Source: Pisolithus tinctorius (lineage: Eukaryota > Basidiomycota > Agaricomycetes > Boletales > Pisolithaceae). Taken from it: a stretch of 64,000 nt of DNA. The position numbers and the translations under genes are program-made. The first letter of the stretch is position 1; each line of letters starts with the position of its first letter. The DNA is taken from positions 558,001 to 622,000 of the forward strand of contig JANFAH010000013.1 in assembly GCA_024663395.1 (NCBI GenBank). Reading direction: 5' to 3'. The notes beneath the pieces were generated by a model that was not told where the DNA came from, did no database searches, and saw only the letters and a list, made by a program, of their open reading frames with translations. Below, one piece after another: positions 1 to 13,500 of this stretch.

Positions 1-2887
1 CGCCGCCTGTTTCACGTCCACGTATAGACAGTGGGATGTCAGGTGGTCGTGATCTAGTCACCCAGGAAAGTCGGAAATTCGGACACCCTTGTGAGTGTGT
101 AAGGTGGCCGCCTAGTTGGATCACTTCTGTGGATATTGAAACTTCTCCGTTGCACGTGTCGATTTGATGTTGTCGGACCCAGTGCGGTGTTGGGCACCAC
201 TTGCTCCCAAGAGGCTACAATATCTAGGGAATACAAAACATACCTGACCTATCTTTCTTGTCGGTGAACCTTACCGAAATCTGTTCCCCATGACGCCCAT
301 CAGTGGCTCCTGAAGCTGTGGACATGAATTGCCATGCGTCCGGACTGCGCACCCTTAACAAACAATGTGAGAACCTCTCCCCTCATTGGAGGCCACCTGC
401 TGAACGGTAAGTTGCGCTCATAACATCATTGTTATCTTCAGCGGATCACGAATTGGACGAGTGGCGTTGTTCATGGTAGGGAACTTCAGGCCCTGCCTTC
501 TGCGTAGTTAAGGTTACACAGAATCATTTAATCACCTGCCGTATGGTAGTCAACCATGATGATATCCGTGGTGTTCGCCGGCGGATCATCTGTCTTTCCT
601 ACGTGCACAAAATCGTCCGCTTCTTCAAACTAGAATACAGTTCGAAGTGTTCCGGTAAGGGGAATGTCATGTCGTGCCGCAAAACCATCCTCGACAATGG
701 GTAATAGCTTTCTTGTGTCTGAACCAGGTTGTAGGTTCTTCCATTAGTATGACATCAACTCTTCCTTTTGCCAGCTCCAGGAGGTAGTCGATTACTTGAC
801 CAAATGACGCTCCACGGGCTACCGCACCGTGCAACAACATTCGGCCGGACAAGTTGGAAACTATGTATCTCGCGGAAATGCACGAGGCATCATCAATGAA
901 GATATCGTGAAAATGAAAAGTACGATGTAAATTCCTGTGTGAGAGATCTGTTGGATCGATGGACAGGTCATAGCCAATTTTCACTAGGATTGAAACCTTG
1001 TAATAGGGAGGGCCCGCATTTGCGATTGCGTTCCGTAACACGACTGTAAAGTGGAAGTTGTCACAACACGGGATTCCGTTCGGTAGGATCAATACATGCA
1101 CATTCCGGGAACAGAGGTGATGTCACTGCACGGAACAGATGTTTCATCCTACAACAAGGGAGAAAGTTTGTAGAAACTGGCTTATCTTGAATGTTGTCGA
1201 GTCATTTACGATAACGCACCTCCCTACTTTCTCCGAGATGATATGATTGCGCCCCCACGCAAATAGGCGTTGCTTTGTGGTAGTTGCGGCGGTATCACAG
1301 ATAAGAGCTATGAGGTTTCCTTGTTCAACGGAAACGAGCGTACGAGGGCACATTCCTGATTGGAAAACTCTCAAGGGAATACCAAGTAATTGACGTTCTT
1401 CGAGCTGCCCTCTTAAGCTGCTTTCGCAAAGGGGCCAAGTAGAACGAAATTCCGTGCGCGTGAATGGGTGAAAAAGCAATGAGTCAAGCCCCCCATCGAT
1501 TCCCCGCAACTCCGGTACCTATCGGAACCAGGAAAACTGTGGACGATGTCAGTGAAGGAACCAATAGTATGATTCTATTCCTTCAAGTTTATCGCATCCG
1601 ACTCGCGATGCCATCTGAAGCTCAACTCAAGAGTAGGTGTTCCGCAATAGACGGAACTCACGGAGAAGTGTATACATATACCATTGCTGGTTGGGTAGCT
1701 TGATTTTCCATTGGTTTTGTTCTGGTTTTGGGCTTTGTGGTGGCTTAACGACCCTGTCCTGTTGGACTTGGCGGAGAACAGCTCACAAGCGCAGTGTTCC
1801 AATACCAGAAATTTCGTGGTAGTGCAAAAAGCTCTGCGAATTCAGCTAGTACGAGAAGTCCAAGCACCCACACGTACGATGGTCATTCCGCACTTCTCGA
1901 CGCAGTTCGCCCAGTACACGGCAGCAATGCAAAAACGTGTGCACCTCGACGAGTGGACACGCGTTCGCGGGCGAGCGTCCAGTTAAATCAGTGTACAACC
2001 GACAAGTATCCACTGTTCGGTTGTGAGCTCGAACCCGTGAGTCGGCATGGAGATACAAACCTGTATTGTACCCAAAGGTTGGACGACAGCGAGGATTCCA
2101 CGACCGCCCATGTCACATGCGAACAAGAGATTGTCTCCGCAAAAGAAGTTATATGCAGCGCATGTAATGTATCAGACAGGAAGGAGATCGCTAATGCATA
2201 AGCTAAAGAACTAAGGAAGCAAAAAGGGAAGGGCAATGTCACAAAGACATAAGGTAATAACGTAGGTCAAAGCGGTGAAAAGTATAACTTTGGTAACGCA
2301 TTTGAAATGAAGGCAAGAAGAATTTACAATGAAAAGGAAGAGTTGATGTGCACAACCAATAGCCCCAATGTTACTTACACGTCGACAGCGTACCACTCCA
2401 CAATTGCGCCGCCGGTTGCGCGGACACACGTGAATCGAAGAGTATAAAGTGAGATGAGATAGTACGTTGTGCCGGCAAGGAACCCGAAACCTTCATCTTC
2501 ATCCCGACTGGAGGCCAACAACACCTTCCTTTCTATACTTTCGGCAGTTTGGGATCTCGTGATGGTTGATATGTGCACGAGGAGCGAGAGGAGGGACCAG
2601 AACAGTGAGAGACAGACGTATATGCACAAGGATGGCGACAGATAGAAAGACAGACATGAGACAGACTGGGGTATCACGATTCGATCAAAACAACGTCCAA
2701 GAGACAGAGAGGCAGACCAGAGAGACTTCTAGAAGAGCAATTCATCCACGCCAGGAACGCGAGACGATACAACAGGGCGGAACGAACGAGTTGGACGGTC
2801 GGTCGAGACCACAGAGAAGCAAGGATCAGCACATTCCGAAAGGCGGAAAATTCGTCAGGTTTGGTTGCCAGTCTTCATCAGCATCAT
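1..2887. other. Stretch without a firmly supported gene
   Basis: No recognisable protein family, RNA gene or repeat was found here. Open frames are short, overlap on both strands and show no consistent exon chain. The only part that looks possibly coding is the minus-strand pair at 667-1509, listed separately. The right part (about 2,560-2,890) is purine-rich and runs into the end of the MRN1-like gene. Confidence 0.4.
667..1509 (-). pseudogene. Possible remnant of an unidentified gene
   Basis: Two minus-strand open frames lie end to end (1144-1509, then 667-1101). The second contains a leucine-rich start (VLILPNGIPCCDNF) that reads like real protein, and the first has no low-complexity sequence. 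A possible 61-nt intron (GTAAAT to TTGTAG) lies between them, but the phase does not connect cleanly to the second frame. No family is recognised. It could be a decayed gene, a gene with exons I have misplaced, or chance. Confidence 0.2.
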
Positions 2888-5103
2888 TCAGTTACTGCCA
2901 TTCACACTTTCGTGCTCAGCATCCCCAGGCGCAACTCCGTTTTCCTCTGGCTGTTCACCATCAGCCACGTCCTCGGCTCCTTCTGCCTCTTCATTATCTC
3001 CACCCCCACTGTGCGCCGCAGCAGCAGTATTCCCGCTTGCTGACCGCCGCGAACCACCACCTTGAGGACCTGATCGCGGTGGGTTTGCACACCGATCTTT
3101 GCCATGGGCGATGCGCAAGTTTGCGTAGTCGGGTTTGTTCTTAATTCCGTCGATCGCTTTGATCGCATTCGAGATGTTGGTGAAGTTGACGAATGCACAG
3201 TTCCTTTAGGGCGACGTCCATTAATATCCGTTCCATGATACAAATTCAACTGAAAACACGTACTTCTCCTTGAGGAAATTGACGAGTTCGATCTCGCCAT
3301 ACTCTCCAAAGTCACGCTTAAGCTTCTCCTCGCTGAAGACTTCGAAGTCCTCGATATTGCCTATGTACACATTCCGCGTCGCACCAGAGTGGACTGCAAG
3401 TGCAAGTGACGGGGGAAGTGGACCAGAATTCTTGCCCCACCCGATCTTGAGCCGCCGGTTGTTCAGCGTCAGTCCCTGGTAGGATGACACCTGGAAGAAC
3501 GTAAACGCGGCCGCAGGGTCCACAAATGTCACGAACTACAAGACGCAGTCGTCAGTCAAGTCGATGCGACAAAAGGTGAGGCGTTCTCACCGCAATGTGC
3601 TTATCCTGCATATATCTCACGCTCTGTAACACGCCTCCACGAATCGCATTACACAAATCCTCCGTCGCAGTCTCGGGATGGATATTCCCCAAATACACCG
3701 TTCTGTTCATTCCCTGCATGCCCATTCCAGCAGCGCCGGCAGCAGCAAAGTTCATACCATCCGGAGCAAACGCAGCGTAAGGCGAGAACGAGCCACCGAA
3801 CGGACTGGCTCCAAATGGGTTTGCCCCAGTACCAGGAGAGAGCGTGGCCGATTGCGCCACGAGAGATTGGGCTGCGGCAGCCTGTGCGGCCTGTGCTGCG
3901 GCTTGCTGGGATTTAGGAACATAAGCGCAGCGGTCTTTGCCATAGTTGATACGCTTCCCCGCCCAAGCAGGTTCGGTTGGAAGAGTATTGACAACCTACC
4001 ACAACCACTTGAGCAACCTCACCACGAGGGAGGATATGTTTCCACACACCTTGGTAGCGATAGCGATGCTCAGGAAGTGAACAAACCCGATGTTCTTGTC
4101 CCGGACAATCTTGACTTGATCGATGAGGCCAAACCGGCTCAAATCATCTCTGAGTTGTTCTTCCGTCATTTCCTCATCCAAGCCACCAAGATAAACGTTC
4201 CTGCTCGCGTTGCTCTGCTGAATTGCAAGTTGGACTTGAGCGCTAACGGGAGATGGTTTTCCCCAGCCGATTTTAAGTTCTTGTCCATGAAGAGAGAGCT
4301 TCTTGATCGTCGCATCCGCGTGGAAGGCTGCAGCAGTGGCAGCATCAAGGAAAGAAAGGAATACACAAGACTTTTCCGGCAGAACGCGAATGGACTCGAG
4401 TGGGCCAAAGTGCACCAGATTTAAAAGTTCGTCAACAGAGGCCGTTGCAGGTAGATTTCCGACGTATACAGTTCGTCCAATGAGAGCGTTAGGAGTGCCT
4501 GAAAGAGCCGCAGAGAGAGCAGCGGGTGAGTAAGCTCCGGGTGTCGGTGGAATGTTCACGTTGAGTGACGGGAGACGTGGCTGTTGAGAAAAATTCTGCG
4601 AGGACCTTCAAAGTCGAGTTCTAGCTCATTTGATGTACACTTACTTGTCCGAAGTTTCCTGATTGACTCGGATATCCAAAGCCGCCCAACATCCCAACAC
4701 TCGGCAGGCCCATGCCCAGCATCCCGTATCCAAACTGGCCAGCCTGACCCTGACCACCTGCCTGCTGCTGTTGCTGCTGCTGTGCGAAACCGCTGCTGGA
4801 CATCGGGTGTGGGCTCATCTGTACTTGACCGTGTCCATTCACACCCATTCCCGTGTTGATCGTAAGGGATGGAGTTGAGTACAGTGCGTTAGGTGTAAAC
4901 GACGGGGAACCGGCGGGCTGAAAAGCGGGTTGATTTATGGATGCTTGAGGACCATATCCATAGTTGACAAACGGGTCGCGGGTGGAAGCGCTGCCGGAAT
5001 TAGTGGTACCGCCCGTAGTCGTCGAAGAGAGACCACCAGTTCCATTGTATGAGGGTGGTGACCAACGGGCTTTTTTGGCATCAGGGCCTCCGACTGCATC
5101 CAT
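2888..5103 (-). CDS. MRN1: Four-RRM RNA-binding protein, Mrn1/Nrd1 type
   Basis: Exons, 5' to 3': 5103-4645, 4580-4050, 3995-3591, 3535-3264, 3203-2888. Phases agree across all four introns and give 660 aa. Four RRM domains lie near residues 189-265, 288-355, 428-505 and 518-592. Each has an RNP2 such as [24 protein letters not shown] or RNVYIGNI. The linkers after the RRMs carry the IGWGK and YGKDRC signatures typical of the fission yeast Nrd1/Msa1 and budding yeast Mrn1 family. These proteins bind mRNA and tune differentiation and stress transcripts; that role is from the family, not seen here. The N-terminus is low complexity with a Gln run, and the tail is acidic and Gly-rich. The ATG at 5103 is the first of the frame that fits; an AG near 5109 suggests a leader intron just upstream. 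Confidence 0.88.
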
Positions 5104-5949
5104 AGACCTCTGTACGGTTGGTTTTGTGAGTCACTGCACCAGATGCGAAGCCAGCCAACGGACCTTCATCATGTCGAGATCAAAGGCGTAAGAAGGGTAG
5201 TGAGTAGCGAAAGCTGTTTGAGCGTCGTCCATTGATGTGAATGGGGAGTGACGGGGTCCAAACGAGTGTGTGGTCGGAAGAGGAATGAAGGAAAGTGAAT
5301 TGGCAACGGCGGAAACGTCGTTGGGAGAAGTTCAACGAATGATGGATAGTAAACCACAGGGCAACAAAAAAAAGGGTAAATGTTAGAGAAAGAGCGAACG
5401 CAAATGACAGGTGGGGTAGGGAGCGTGTGTGATATGGACGGATGTGCAAGTATAATCGAGCGTGCAAAAGGGCGTTTTTTTCGACGATCTCTTTGCAACG
5501 CCGTGTCTGATGTTTCAAACGAGTGTGATGGTGGTGGTGATGGTGGGGAAAGAAACGAAAGAAAAAAGAAAGAAAAAAAAAAGCACGCACAACAAACGGG
5601 TAGAGTAGGGGGGTACGAGGAGAAGTGGTTCTGCTGTGCCGTATAGATAAAACTTTTTGTATAAACGACAAGGACAAGACCACGACGAGATCAAGACCGA
5701 CGCCCTGTCAGACACAAAATGAAACTTAGTGCGACGAACTCGACGACGACACCTACGTTAATATACTTGACGACGGCGACGAGGTGGAACGGAAATGAAT
5801 GGGGAAAAAAAAATAAGTAAGACTCGTCAACCAGCCAGTCGAGTGAGTGAAACTGGAAAAAAACAAACGAAACCGGAAACTGTCTCGACTTTAGCCGGGC
5901 TGTCACTGGCAGTCTTACACATGCAGCCAAAAATTAAAATCTTTATTGT
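5104..5949 (-). promoter_or_regulatory. Leader and promoter region of the MRN1-like gene
   Basis: This gap separates two minus-strand genes. On the minus strand it is strongly pyrimidine-rich, with long CT and T tracts between about 5,180 and 5,700, as in many fungal promoters and 5' leaders. The left end (5104-5949) must hold the MRN1-like promoter, and the right end the 3' end of the RRN5-like gene. No TATA box or other defined site stands out. Confidence 0.4.
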
Positions 5950-8505
5950 CTACGCGCACGGACCCTCGTCTATCATAGCACTACCTGAAGCATCTCCAAG
6001 GGCCTCCCAGAGCATCTCCTCGTACTCTTCAGCACTTTCCATGTCCTCTTCGTCCAATGCCTCGTCTTCTCTCAGCTCTGCTTCCAGCGTCTCCTCATCT
6101 GTTTCACTCGACATCCAATCTGCATCCTCCTCATCCTCGCGGTCCGCAACACGATCCGCACGTCCCGCCGCTTCCCGCATGTATATCCTCGAAAAACAGT
6201 CCAGCGGATGCAATCCTAGGGCGGATGGCGGGCGGATGAACGGCATATGTATGTCTCTGTGGGTGGATATCATAGGCACGGCCGGATCTTCATTTTCACA
6301 TCCCTCTCCATCTCTGGACCTGGCGGAGGGGCCGTTGGAACTATCAGAATGATGAGTGGCATCAAATTCATTTTCAGCGTTGCTCGACTCGGCATCATTA
6401 CGGGAGCAGAATTCGGTAAAGAACTCTTTATGACTTCTGTACCGAACGCTCAGCGTCTCGACCGCATGTTTGATGGCGCTTACAGTGAGACTCTGCAAGC
6501 ACCGTTAGCATGCCGCCATACATTCACTGCATTGATAAAGTGTACCTGATCACTGGACCTCCACGCCAGGCTGCCCTTCTTGAGCCGGATCTGCCCTTCT
6601 TTCCACGCGGTCGCACGGTATATGACATCTGTCACAAAAAATACCACGGCAGCTTGAAGGTGCTGGATCAGGGTTACGTCTATAGAAAAGGGTAACTCTT
6701 CTTCAACCTCATTGGTACTTTCATCGTCCGACGACGAACCAAGCTCAAATGCAGTAAACAAGCTTTATTCAAGCATCAGAAAGGATAAAATGTCAGATAA
6801 AATACAAAATGATACGCACCCCATTAATCGTGCCAATGCATTTAAATGTAACAAATCCACCCCCCGAGCACGGAGGTAAGCTGCATCAATGTCAAGCTTA
6901 CTGAATATCGACCTAAGCTTGGGTCGCAATGTCAAACCGCGTGTGACCCGCTTCGCCTTGGCGGGCCCTCCGTCGTCCGAATCGGCGTCCGACGTAGGCG
7001 CAGACGACTTCGGTGTCGTTCCTTGCCTTTTGACTTTGGTTTTAGGACCTGCCTTCAAGAGACCTAGACCCACGCTCTGTCCGATGCCGGCGCCCTCAAA
7101 TTCGGTCACGCCGTAAGAAGCTTCCTCCTTTCCCTGCAATTTGGCCCGACGTCGTCGCATGTAGAGGCGTTTCTGGAGTCGGCGCCGTGATTTCGGAGAA
7201 AGAAGGTTGGGGTTTAATATAGCAAGGTCTTCGTTCACCGCTCGAACGCCACTCTGCACAAAATCAGCAGTATCTGGTCGAGTGGCATGTGCTATAGCGG
7301 CTTCGGTTAGTGGTGGACCGCTCGAGGCTAAGAGGGATCGATCAGTGGCCACTACGCTTCTGGTGGGGATGGAAGACATCGTTGTAGTGGTGTTAATTGG
7401 GACTGTGTTGTTCAATTATATGAGCCACCTGAAACGAGAAAGCGTAGTGATGAGATAGGGTGTTACCTCCAGAAATTGCCAACAGCTCCGGGTCAATGAC
7501 GGCATTAGAAGGATCGCCAGCAATCGTTTCAGTCACATTCATTACGGTCTGTATTTCTCGTTCGCGGGCGGGATCGGGAGTGCTCTTCTCCCGAGTTGCA
7601 AGAGGCAGGCTCGCACTATCCTGGTTTTCTCTCTGGTTCTTTTCCATCCTCAACAATTCTTCATCATCTTTGAGAATAGCATCCAGCGCGCTTAAATGAG
7701 CATCTCCGAGGCATGCCAGGTAATCTTCACGTTTCTCTAAGCAGAGGCGCTTTGCAGGAGGCTCATCTGAGCTTACAGTTTGCACCTCGCTTGCAACGGT
7801 GGATCGATCTCCCTGTGTTCCGTCCACGTGTTCCGAATCGGCGCCCCCCTGTAACTGTGCATCGGCGTCTGAAGCGAATCTCTTTGCACCCCGCCGTCGA
7901 CAACGAAGCTTAGCCTTAGCATCACCATCAATACGAGGTCTGCGGCGCGGACGCTTCTCCTTTGCCCTTCCTTTCTCCGCAACAAAGGAATTCCGATACC
8001 GTTCAAGCAAAGCGGAGTTTTCCCCTTGAACGATGTATGATGCGAGAGCCTCCTCTACCGCTACCCACGCATCCGAAACTTCGTATGCGGGTTCCAATTC
8101 CACGTCAGAACCGGAGTCTCCTTCATCAAAATCGAGGTCCGACAAAGATTCGTCTCCGTTCTCTGCCATATCTAGGAGCGTAGCACCTTCTTCAAGAGCT
8201 ATGAGATATGAGTCGACCTCCCAAATGGTTCGCGTCGGGACAGCCGCAGCGATCAGATCAGGTCGCCAACGCGAGTAGACGGAGAGTGCGCGGAAGAAAG
8301 CGTTTTTCTCAGCTGGCGTCCATGGTCTAGATGTGGCAGGTAATTTTCTAGTGCTGCTACATCTTTCTGCATTTCCGGTTGCCAAGCACGAGGACGACGC
8401 TCCGTCGTCTGCTACGCCATATTCTGTACCCGCAGTGCCGAGTCCAAATTTTGTCCGAGTCTCTTCCAAGTGCCCCAGAAAGGATTGAGCAGTTTCTGGT
8501 TGCAT
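5950..8505 (-). CDS. SANT/Myb-domain protein resembling RNA polymerase I factor Rrn5
   Basis: Exons 8505-7467, 7402-6820, 6762-6546 and 6492-5950 join in phase to give 793 aa. Residues 61-106 form a SANT-type module starting PWTPAEKNAFFRALSVYSRW, the part most like Rrn5 of the upstream activation factor (UAF) that recruits RNA polymerase I to rDNA. Acidic stretches follow. Exon 2 holds a very basic segment (RRRLQKRLYMRRRRAKL), and exon 3 holds a helical block around IQHLQAAVVFFVTDVIYRAT that resembles a histone-fold-like helix pair. The tail is Asp/Glu-rich. Intron 1 uses the acceptor just before 7402; an earlier AG (after 7425) would give an immediate stop. The Rrn5 assignment is from memory of the family and could instead be another SANT protein. 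Confidence 0.7.
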
Positions 8506-8694
8506 GATGCATAGTAGCGAAGCTTGGGCGCGCGTAATATGTAGGTAGAGGTGAGGTTCAATTGAATCAATTAGTAGTACGAGGGGCGTGACACTAGCGT
8601 GACAAAATTTTCTCGACAGGGGCTAATTTACCTAACCCGCTTCGCAATTGCTTAGTAATCGCTTAGTATGGATGTTCGTGCGAGCTTATTCAAC

Positions 8695-8773
8695 GGTTCT
8701 GTAGTGTAGTGGTTATCACTCGGGATTTTGAATACAATTTCCCGAAACCCAGGTTCGAACCCTGGCAGGACCT
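8695..8773 (+). tRNA. tRNA-Gln (anticodon UUG), with a short intron
   Basis: The acceptor stem GGTTCTG/CAGGACC, the D arm GTG...CAC around TAGTGGTTAT, the T arm CCAGG-TTCGAAC-CCTGG and a T discriminator are all present. The anticodon arm CGGGA/TCCCG holds TTTTGA, which places UUG at 34-36. About seven extra bases (near 8734-8741) follow position 37, where nuclear tRNA introns sit. Box A (TAGTGTAGTGG-like) and box B (GGTTCGAACCC) are intact. It reads Gln CAA codons. Confidence 0.93.
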
Positions 8774-8777
8774 AATC

Positions 8778-8782
8778 TTTTT
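8778..8782 (+). terminator. RNA polymerase III terminator of tRNA-Gln
   Basis: A run of five T residues starts five bases after the tRNA 3' end, the usual Pol III stop signal. Confidence 0.8.
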
Positions 8783-10516
8783 ATCATCGACAAGAAACGT
8801 TTTGCTTTCAGTATGAGAGGGGGCTCAGCGTAATGGACAACAATATCCGCCCTGTGTATGTTTCTCCTCGCGTCGGCGCTGCAACTGGAATCCAACTTCC
8901 AAGTCACTCCTGATCTGTGCAAGATACTGCACGTTCATTGTCGGACGTCGAGCCCTCGGGCCTTGCGCACGTATGACCGAAGAACTTGGTGCTCAAGCGC
9001 TCAACTGCCAGACTCAGGCTACCCTGCTCCCGGCTCTCTGTGCCCGTCATGTTTCACGTGTCACCGTAGTTTCGGCGTTGTCTGACTGATACGGCGCCAC
9101 ATGGCCTCAGGATGATCAGGAAGTGTATCCCCGTGTCCCACGGCCGGTGCTCGTTGGAGTTGGCTGTCACCTCGTCCCCGTGAGCCCTGCCAGGGCTAGC
9201 AAGTCCGGTCGTCCCCACCACCTGATATCTCATCCTGGTGCGACCTATGTGCCATCTAGGCGTGAACTGACGACATCACGTGATAACATACCTATTGCCA
9301 GAAGGCATAATACAGATTTGGACCGCGTCTACGGGTTCATGCGTTTTCCCCGCGCTGTTATCGCCACAGAACATGCAAACGTGCATGCAATGCTGTGCTG
9401 GCATCCCCACACCGCTCTGTTATTACGATAATCATGACCATCCGTCAGGGCCGTGCCGACAACCTGGGTCGGCGGCTGCCAAGATCCTCGGGGGTTTCTT
9501 CGGAAGTACAATCAGTACTTAGTTCAGGAAACCAAGCTTGGAGACCTCGGAAGCCTCGCGGAGGGGCTTTGGTGTGGTGATGCGAATCAGAACTTACTGG
9601 AAATATGTCCCTAATGTTGGTCGTTTTGGAATTCATTCATATGTAAGAGTGTAACGGTTACGGCCTCCCGGTTGCAACGAACCTTGTTGCGGGCAGGTCT
9701 ACGCATACTACCTGCTGTAATGCCGCACCTTCTGTTTCATTGTCGGAAACTTAAAAGAAGGCTTGTGTTGCGAGACGACCTACGTATGAGATTGTGCATG
9801 TTGCTGTACAAGGTGTGTATGTACCGCACGGTCGACCGCCGCGCAGGTTCCGATATAGGTTTGGGGCGTTTCATGTCTGCGGAATTCGGTTAAGCGTATC
9901 ATTGGAGGAAGCGAGAAACACCCCAGCAGGTCTTACTGTAGTCTACTACATCATCGTCTTTGACTTTTTGAGCCCTTTCGAAACGCCCATTTTGACTTGA
10001 AGAAGGGCAATCGAAGCCGAAGAAAGCTGTGAACGTTATCATCAAAAACGGGTTACAAAACGACCGAGAATGCAGGTGTCTTCTGTTCCATTTCCCCTCC
10101 TGCTACTGACTTGCAGAGACAAGTCGTTGCTGTTGCACAGACCCTGTCGCTTGTCGCAAGCAGCTGACGATAAGTTATTAGCGACCCACCTCCGGAACGG
10201 ACATCCAGCCAGCATCAGCTGGATCTACTTTAGGCCTGGCTACTTATCATACAACCACGCGGTCCAACGTCTGTATTGCACAGATTCAACGTGGTCGCCA
10301 TCCGGATCGGTTCAAACTTAGGCTCTGCGCGTCTAGGTTACATTTCTACCGGAACTCTAGAAAGATTACAGCACAGGAAGGGACCAGCACTCCGTGGCTG
10401 AGAACTCCAACGTTCACAGGTTCAAGGGTATCGTTCCATTCGGGATCGATCGCTTTTCGTCGGTTAGCACGACTTCCGGTGACGGAGAGACGACTGGACG
10501 ACGGCAATAAGCGACT
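8783..10516. other. Intergenic region, nothing recognised
   Basis: Only short open frames on both strands, with no family resemblance or repeat structure. The last few hundred bases must include the promoter and leader of the GEF gene starting at 10,517. No TATA box is evident. Confidence 0.45.
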
Positions 10517-13500
10517 ATGGGCTTTGGCATGCACGGAAATTTGGGTGTCGAGTATGACGGCGACACGCGGATCGGGGACGTTGACGGGGAGGTGTGGGCG
10601 TGTCGCGATAAGACCCCCGCTTCAGTCCAAGGGGGTGAAGGGACTAGTGCAGCGGCGGGTGAGGTTAACGAGAAAAGGCACAGCCCGGGTCTTCTTGAAG
10701 TAGTCAAGAACGAGTGGGCAGAACGACGGAAAGGTGGTGAACGAACAGCACCCGATGAAGATCGTTCACAACCCAAGCAGCGACCCTCCTCGCCTCGTTC
10801 TCGCCGCGTGGGCATCGTCTTTTCACCTCAAAATTACAAACGCCCACACTCCCTGCTCGACTTGAAGGACGCAGCTCGTATCTGCGGCAATTGCAGCCTG
10901 AGCTCCAACGACATCTGCAATAGTAGCCCCACTCCTACTATTGCTAATCCTCCAGTCATTCCTCCTCGCTCTCCACTTCGACCCATCTCCTTACGCTACC
11001 AAGAACTTCAGGATCCCTCAAACACCACCCCGGCTCCTACCCCGGCAAGTCAGCTCATAAATTTGGACGTACCGCTTGACACAGACGCCCGTGGTCACCA
11101 AATGGACACCGTACAATCTTTACGCACCTCAAAAGAGATGCTTCGGAGACACAGCTTGGGATCACTCACTGCCATCCTTGATTCGCTCGCCGCGGACCCA
11201 ACAACTTTCCACGACAAAGAGTTACCCTTGCCACCAGACTACGACGACGACCTCTCTAGAACTACTCAAAGTGATAGCGACGAGGACGATTCAGACCCAG
11301 ACGTTGACCCGGATTCACCCAGCGAAGTTCTCGCACAGGAACTTGGTGTCTCCGTTAGCCCTACGCCCCCTGCCGACGCTGTCACCCTCAACTCCGGTCA
11401 ACACACTGTCATGACCAAACGAATGCACGCGCTCTTTGAGTTGCTGTCATCAGAACGCGCTTATGCGTCTGATCTCGCTCTGATCCGTGATATCCACATC
11501 CCACTTGCACTAGGCAGGCATCCCTTTGTAGTTTTAGTCCATTTTTAGTGTCTCATGGTCTCTGCACAGGTCAACCACCGCCATTCAGTCCAACTGGGTC
11601 TGGGAGCCCGCCGCTATTCCCATCTGGCTCAGGATCTGGCTCATCATCACGAACAGTCTCAACGGCATCTGACTCTTCCACGTCATCATCACAGCTTGGC
11701 CCTCCCATGTCACGGGAAGACGTACGGCACATCTTTGGCAACATCGAGGACCTTGCGGTCTTTGCCGACCGCTTTGTAGGTCTCCTGGAAAAGGCGATTG
11801 GTGGCGCCATAGAAAACGGAAATAGTGACGATAGGGTGGGCACCTTGTTCCTGGAGATAGTACGTGACATTTTGTCTTTGAAATCTCGTTCATAGTAACC
11901 TCTTTACTTACCATGTACAGATCCCGTCTCTAGAGCCCCCTTACAAAACATACATCACTCGTCATCCGACTGCTTTGGCCCACTTGAACTCCCTTCCTCC
12001 GTCTCCAGCCTTATCTGCTTATCTCTCCCAAACTCGCACGCTTGCCTCATCTCTGACTCACGCATGGGATTTGCCTTCTCTGCTCATCAAACCCGTGCAG
12101 CGACTCCTCAAATATTCCCTTCTCTTGGGAGCTATTATTGACGCAACGCCTGATAATCATGGAGACCGTGCGGCCCTTGTTGAAGCCAAGCAAAAGATGG
12201 AAGACGTGGCACGAAGCGTGAATGAAGAACGCCGACGATGGGAGGTCGTTCGCGAAGTCCTTGGCGATTCAGCTTTCCAAAACACGAATGGGAAATCCAA
12301 GAAAGGTTCCAACGGTGTCAGCGTGGGAATGGTTATGACCGGCACGGCCCATCTTGGTCGAATGAAAACCTTACGCCCGTCCAAAACGAAAGAGATGGCT
12401 GAAACTGGAATTGATAACGCCGAAGCAGTGGAAGTCGCTCGCTTGGAATCTGAGCTCCAGCGATATGCCGCGTTTTTTGACAGACTCGCAAGGGATGTCA
12501 GAGAATGGCGGGATGCCATGGAAGTGTCATTGTTTGCTCTGCGTCAATGGGGCATTGCGTTTGGTGCAGTCTTGGGTCTTACGCCTTCCCCGTCCGCTCT
12601 AAACCCAGACCTCATACCCGATTCACCAAGTGGACAGGCAATCGACACATCAGATCCTGAAGTACGCTCGGAAGCATATGATGCTTTTACAAGTTTGCTA
12701 TCCTCCCTCCCACCGCTTTGCGATGTGTTTGACGAGCGCCTAAGAGAGAGATTCATACCAGTCCTGTGCGAGCTCAAGGCCATGCTTGAACCCCCTAAAA
12801 AACTCCTGAGTGCCATGCACGCACTTACTCCCTTACACGCAGCCCTTCTCCACACCCCCTTCTCACCGTCCAAGGGCCGCCGACCTGCACAAGCCCTGCT
12901 AACCGCCTCGCAGTCATATCTCGCGCTCCGCTCGGCGCTTGCTGCGGAACTTCCGTTACTCCTGTCCGCTCTGAAACGAGCGACTGCCCTTGCAGTACGT
13001 ATTCTCGCCGACGAACAAGCCAACTTGTACGTTATGATTGCGGATCGTTGGGCCGAGCTGTGGGATGCGCTGCGTGTAGATGGGGAGCGATGTGGTGGTT
13101 CCGAGGAAACGTTACGCGTCTGGTGGGAGCGGTGGAGCGAGGTTGAGGAACGTCTGCCTAAGTTGAAGATTACTCGGCGAGAGAAATGGTGGGCGGAGCG
13201 GGAACGGGAACTCAAGGAAGGTCGTGACTTCAGGAGTGAAGCCCGAGACAAATCCAGAGATGCCAATCGGGAGAGGCAAGCAAGAAAAGCCGGTGTGCCG
13301 GCGTCCGGGTCCAGTGCGACTGGGTTCGATTCCCAGACCGTTACCGTGCAGTCGTCTCCCAACTCCCAAGCACGACGTCAACATCATTCCCATGTCTCCA
13401 ACAGCACCCCCACCTCGGACAAGCGCCGCAGCGGAAGTAGTGCTGTTACACCCCCACCACCCCAAGTAATACAACGGCGACCCTCGGATGAATCTTTTCG

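Noticed and set aside
3678..4424. 248-codon plus-strand frame
   Set aside because: Opposite strand of MRN1-like exons 2-3; it has no family features.
12544..13362. 272-codon minus-strand frame
   Set aside because: Antisense to the BAR-like region of the RhoGEF; Arg/Ser-rich as expected for a shadow frame.
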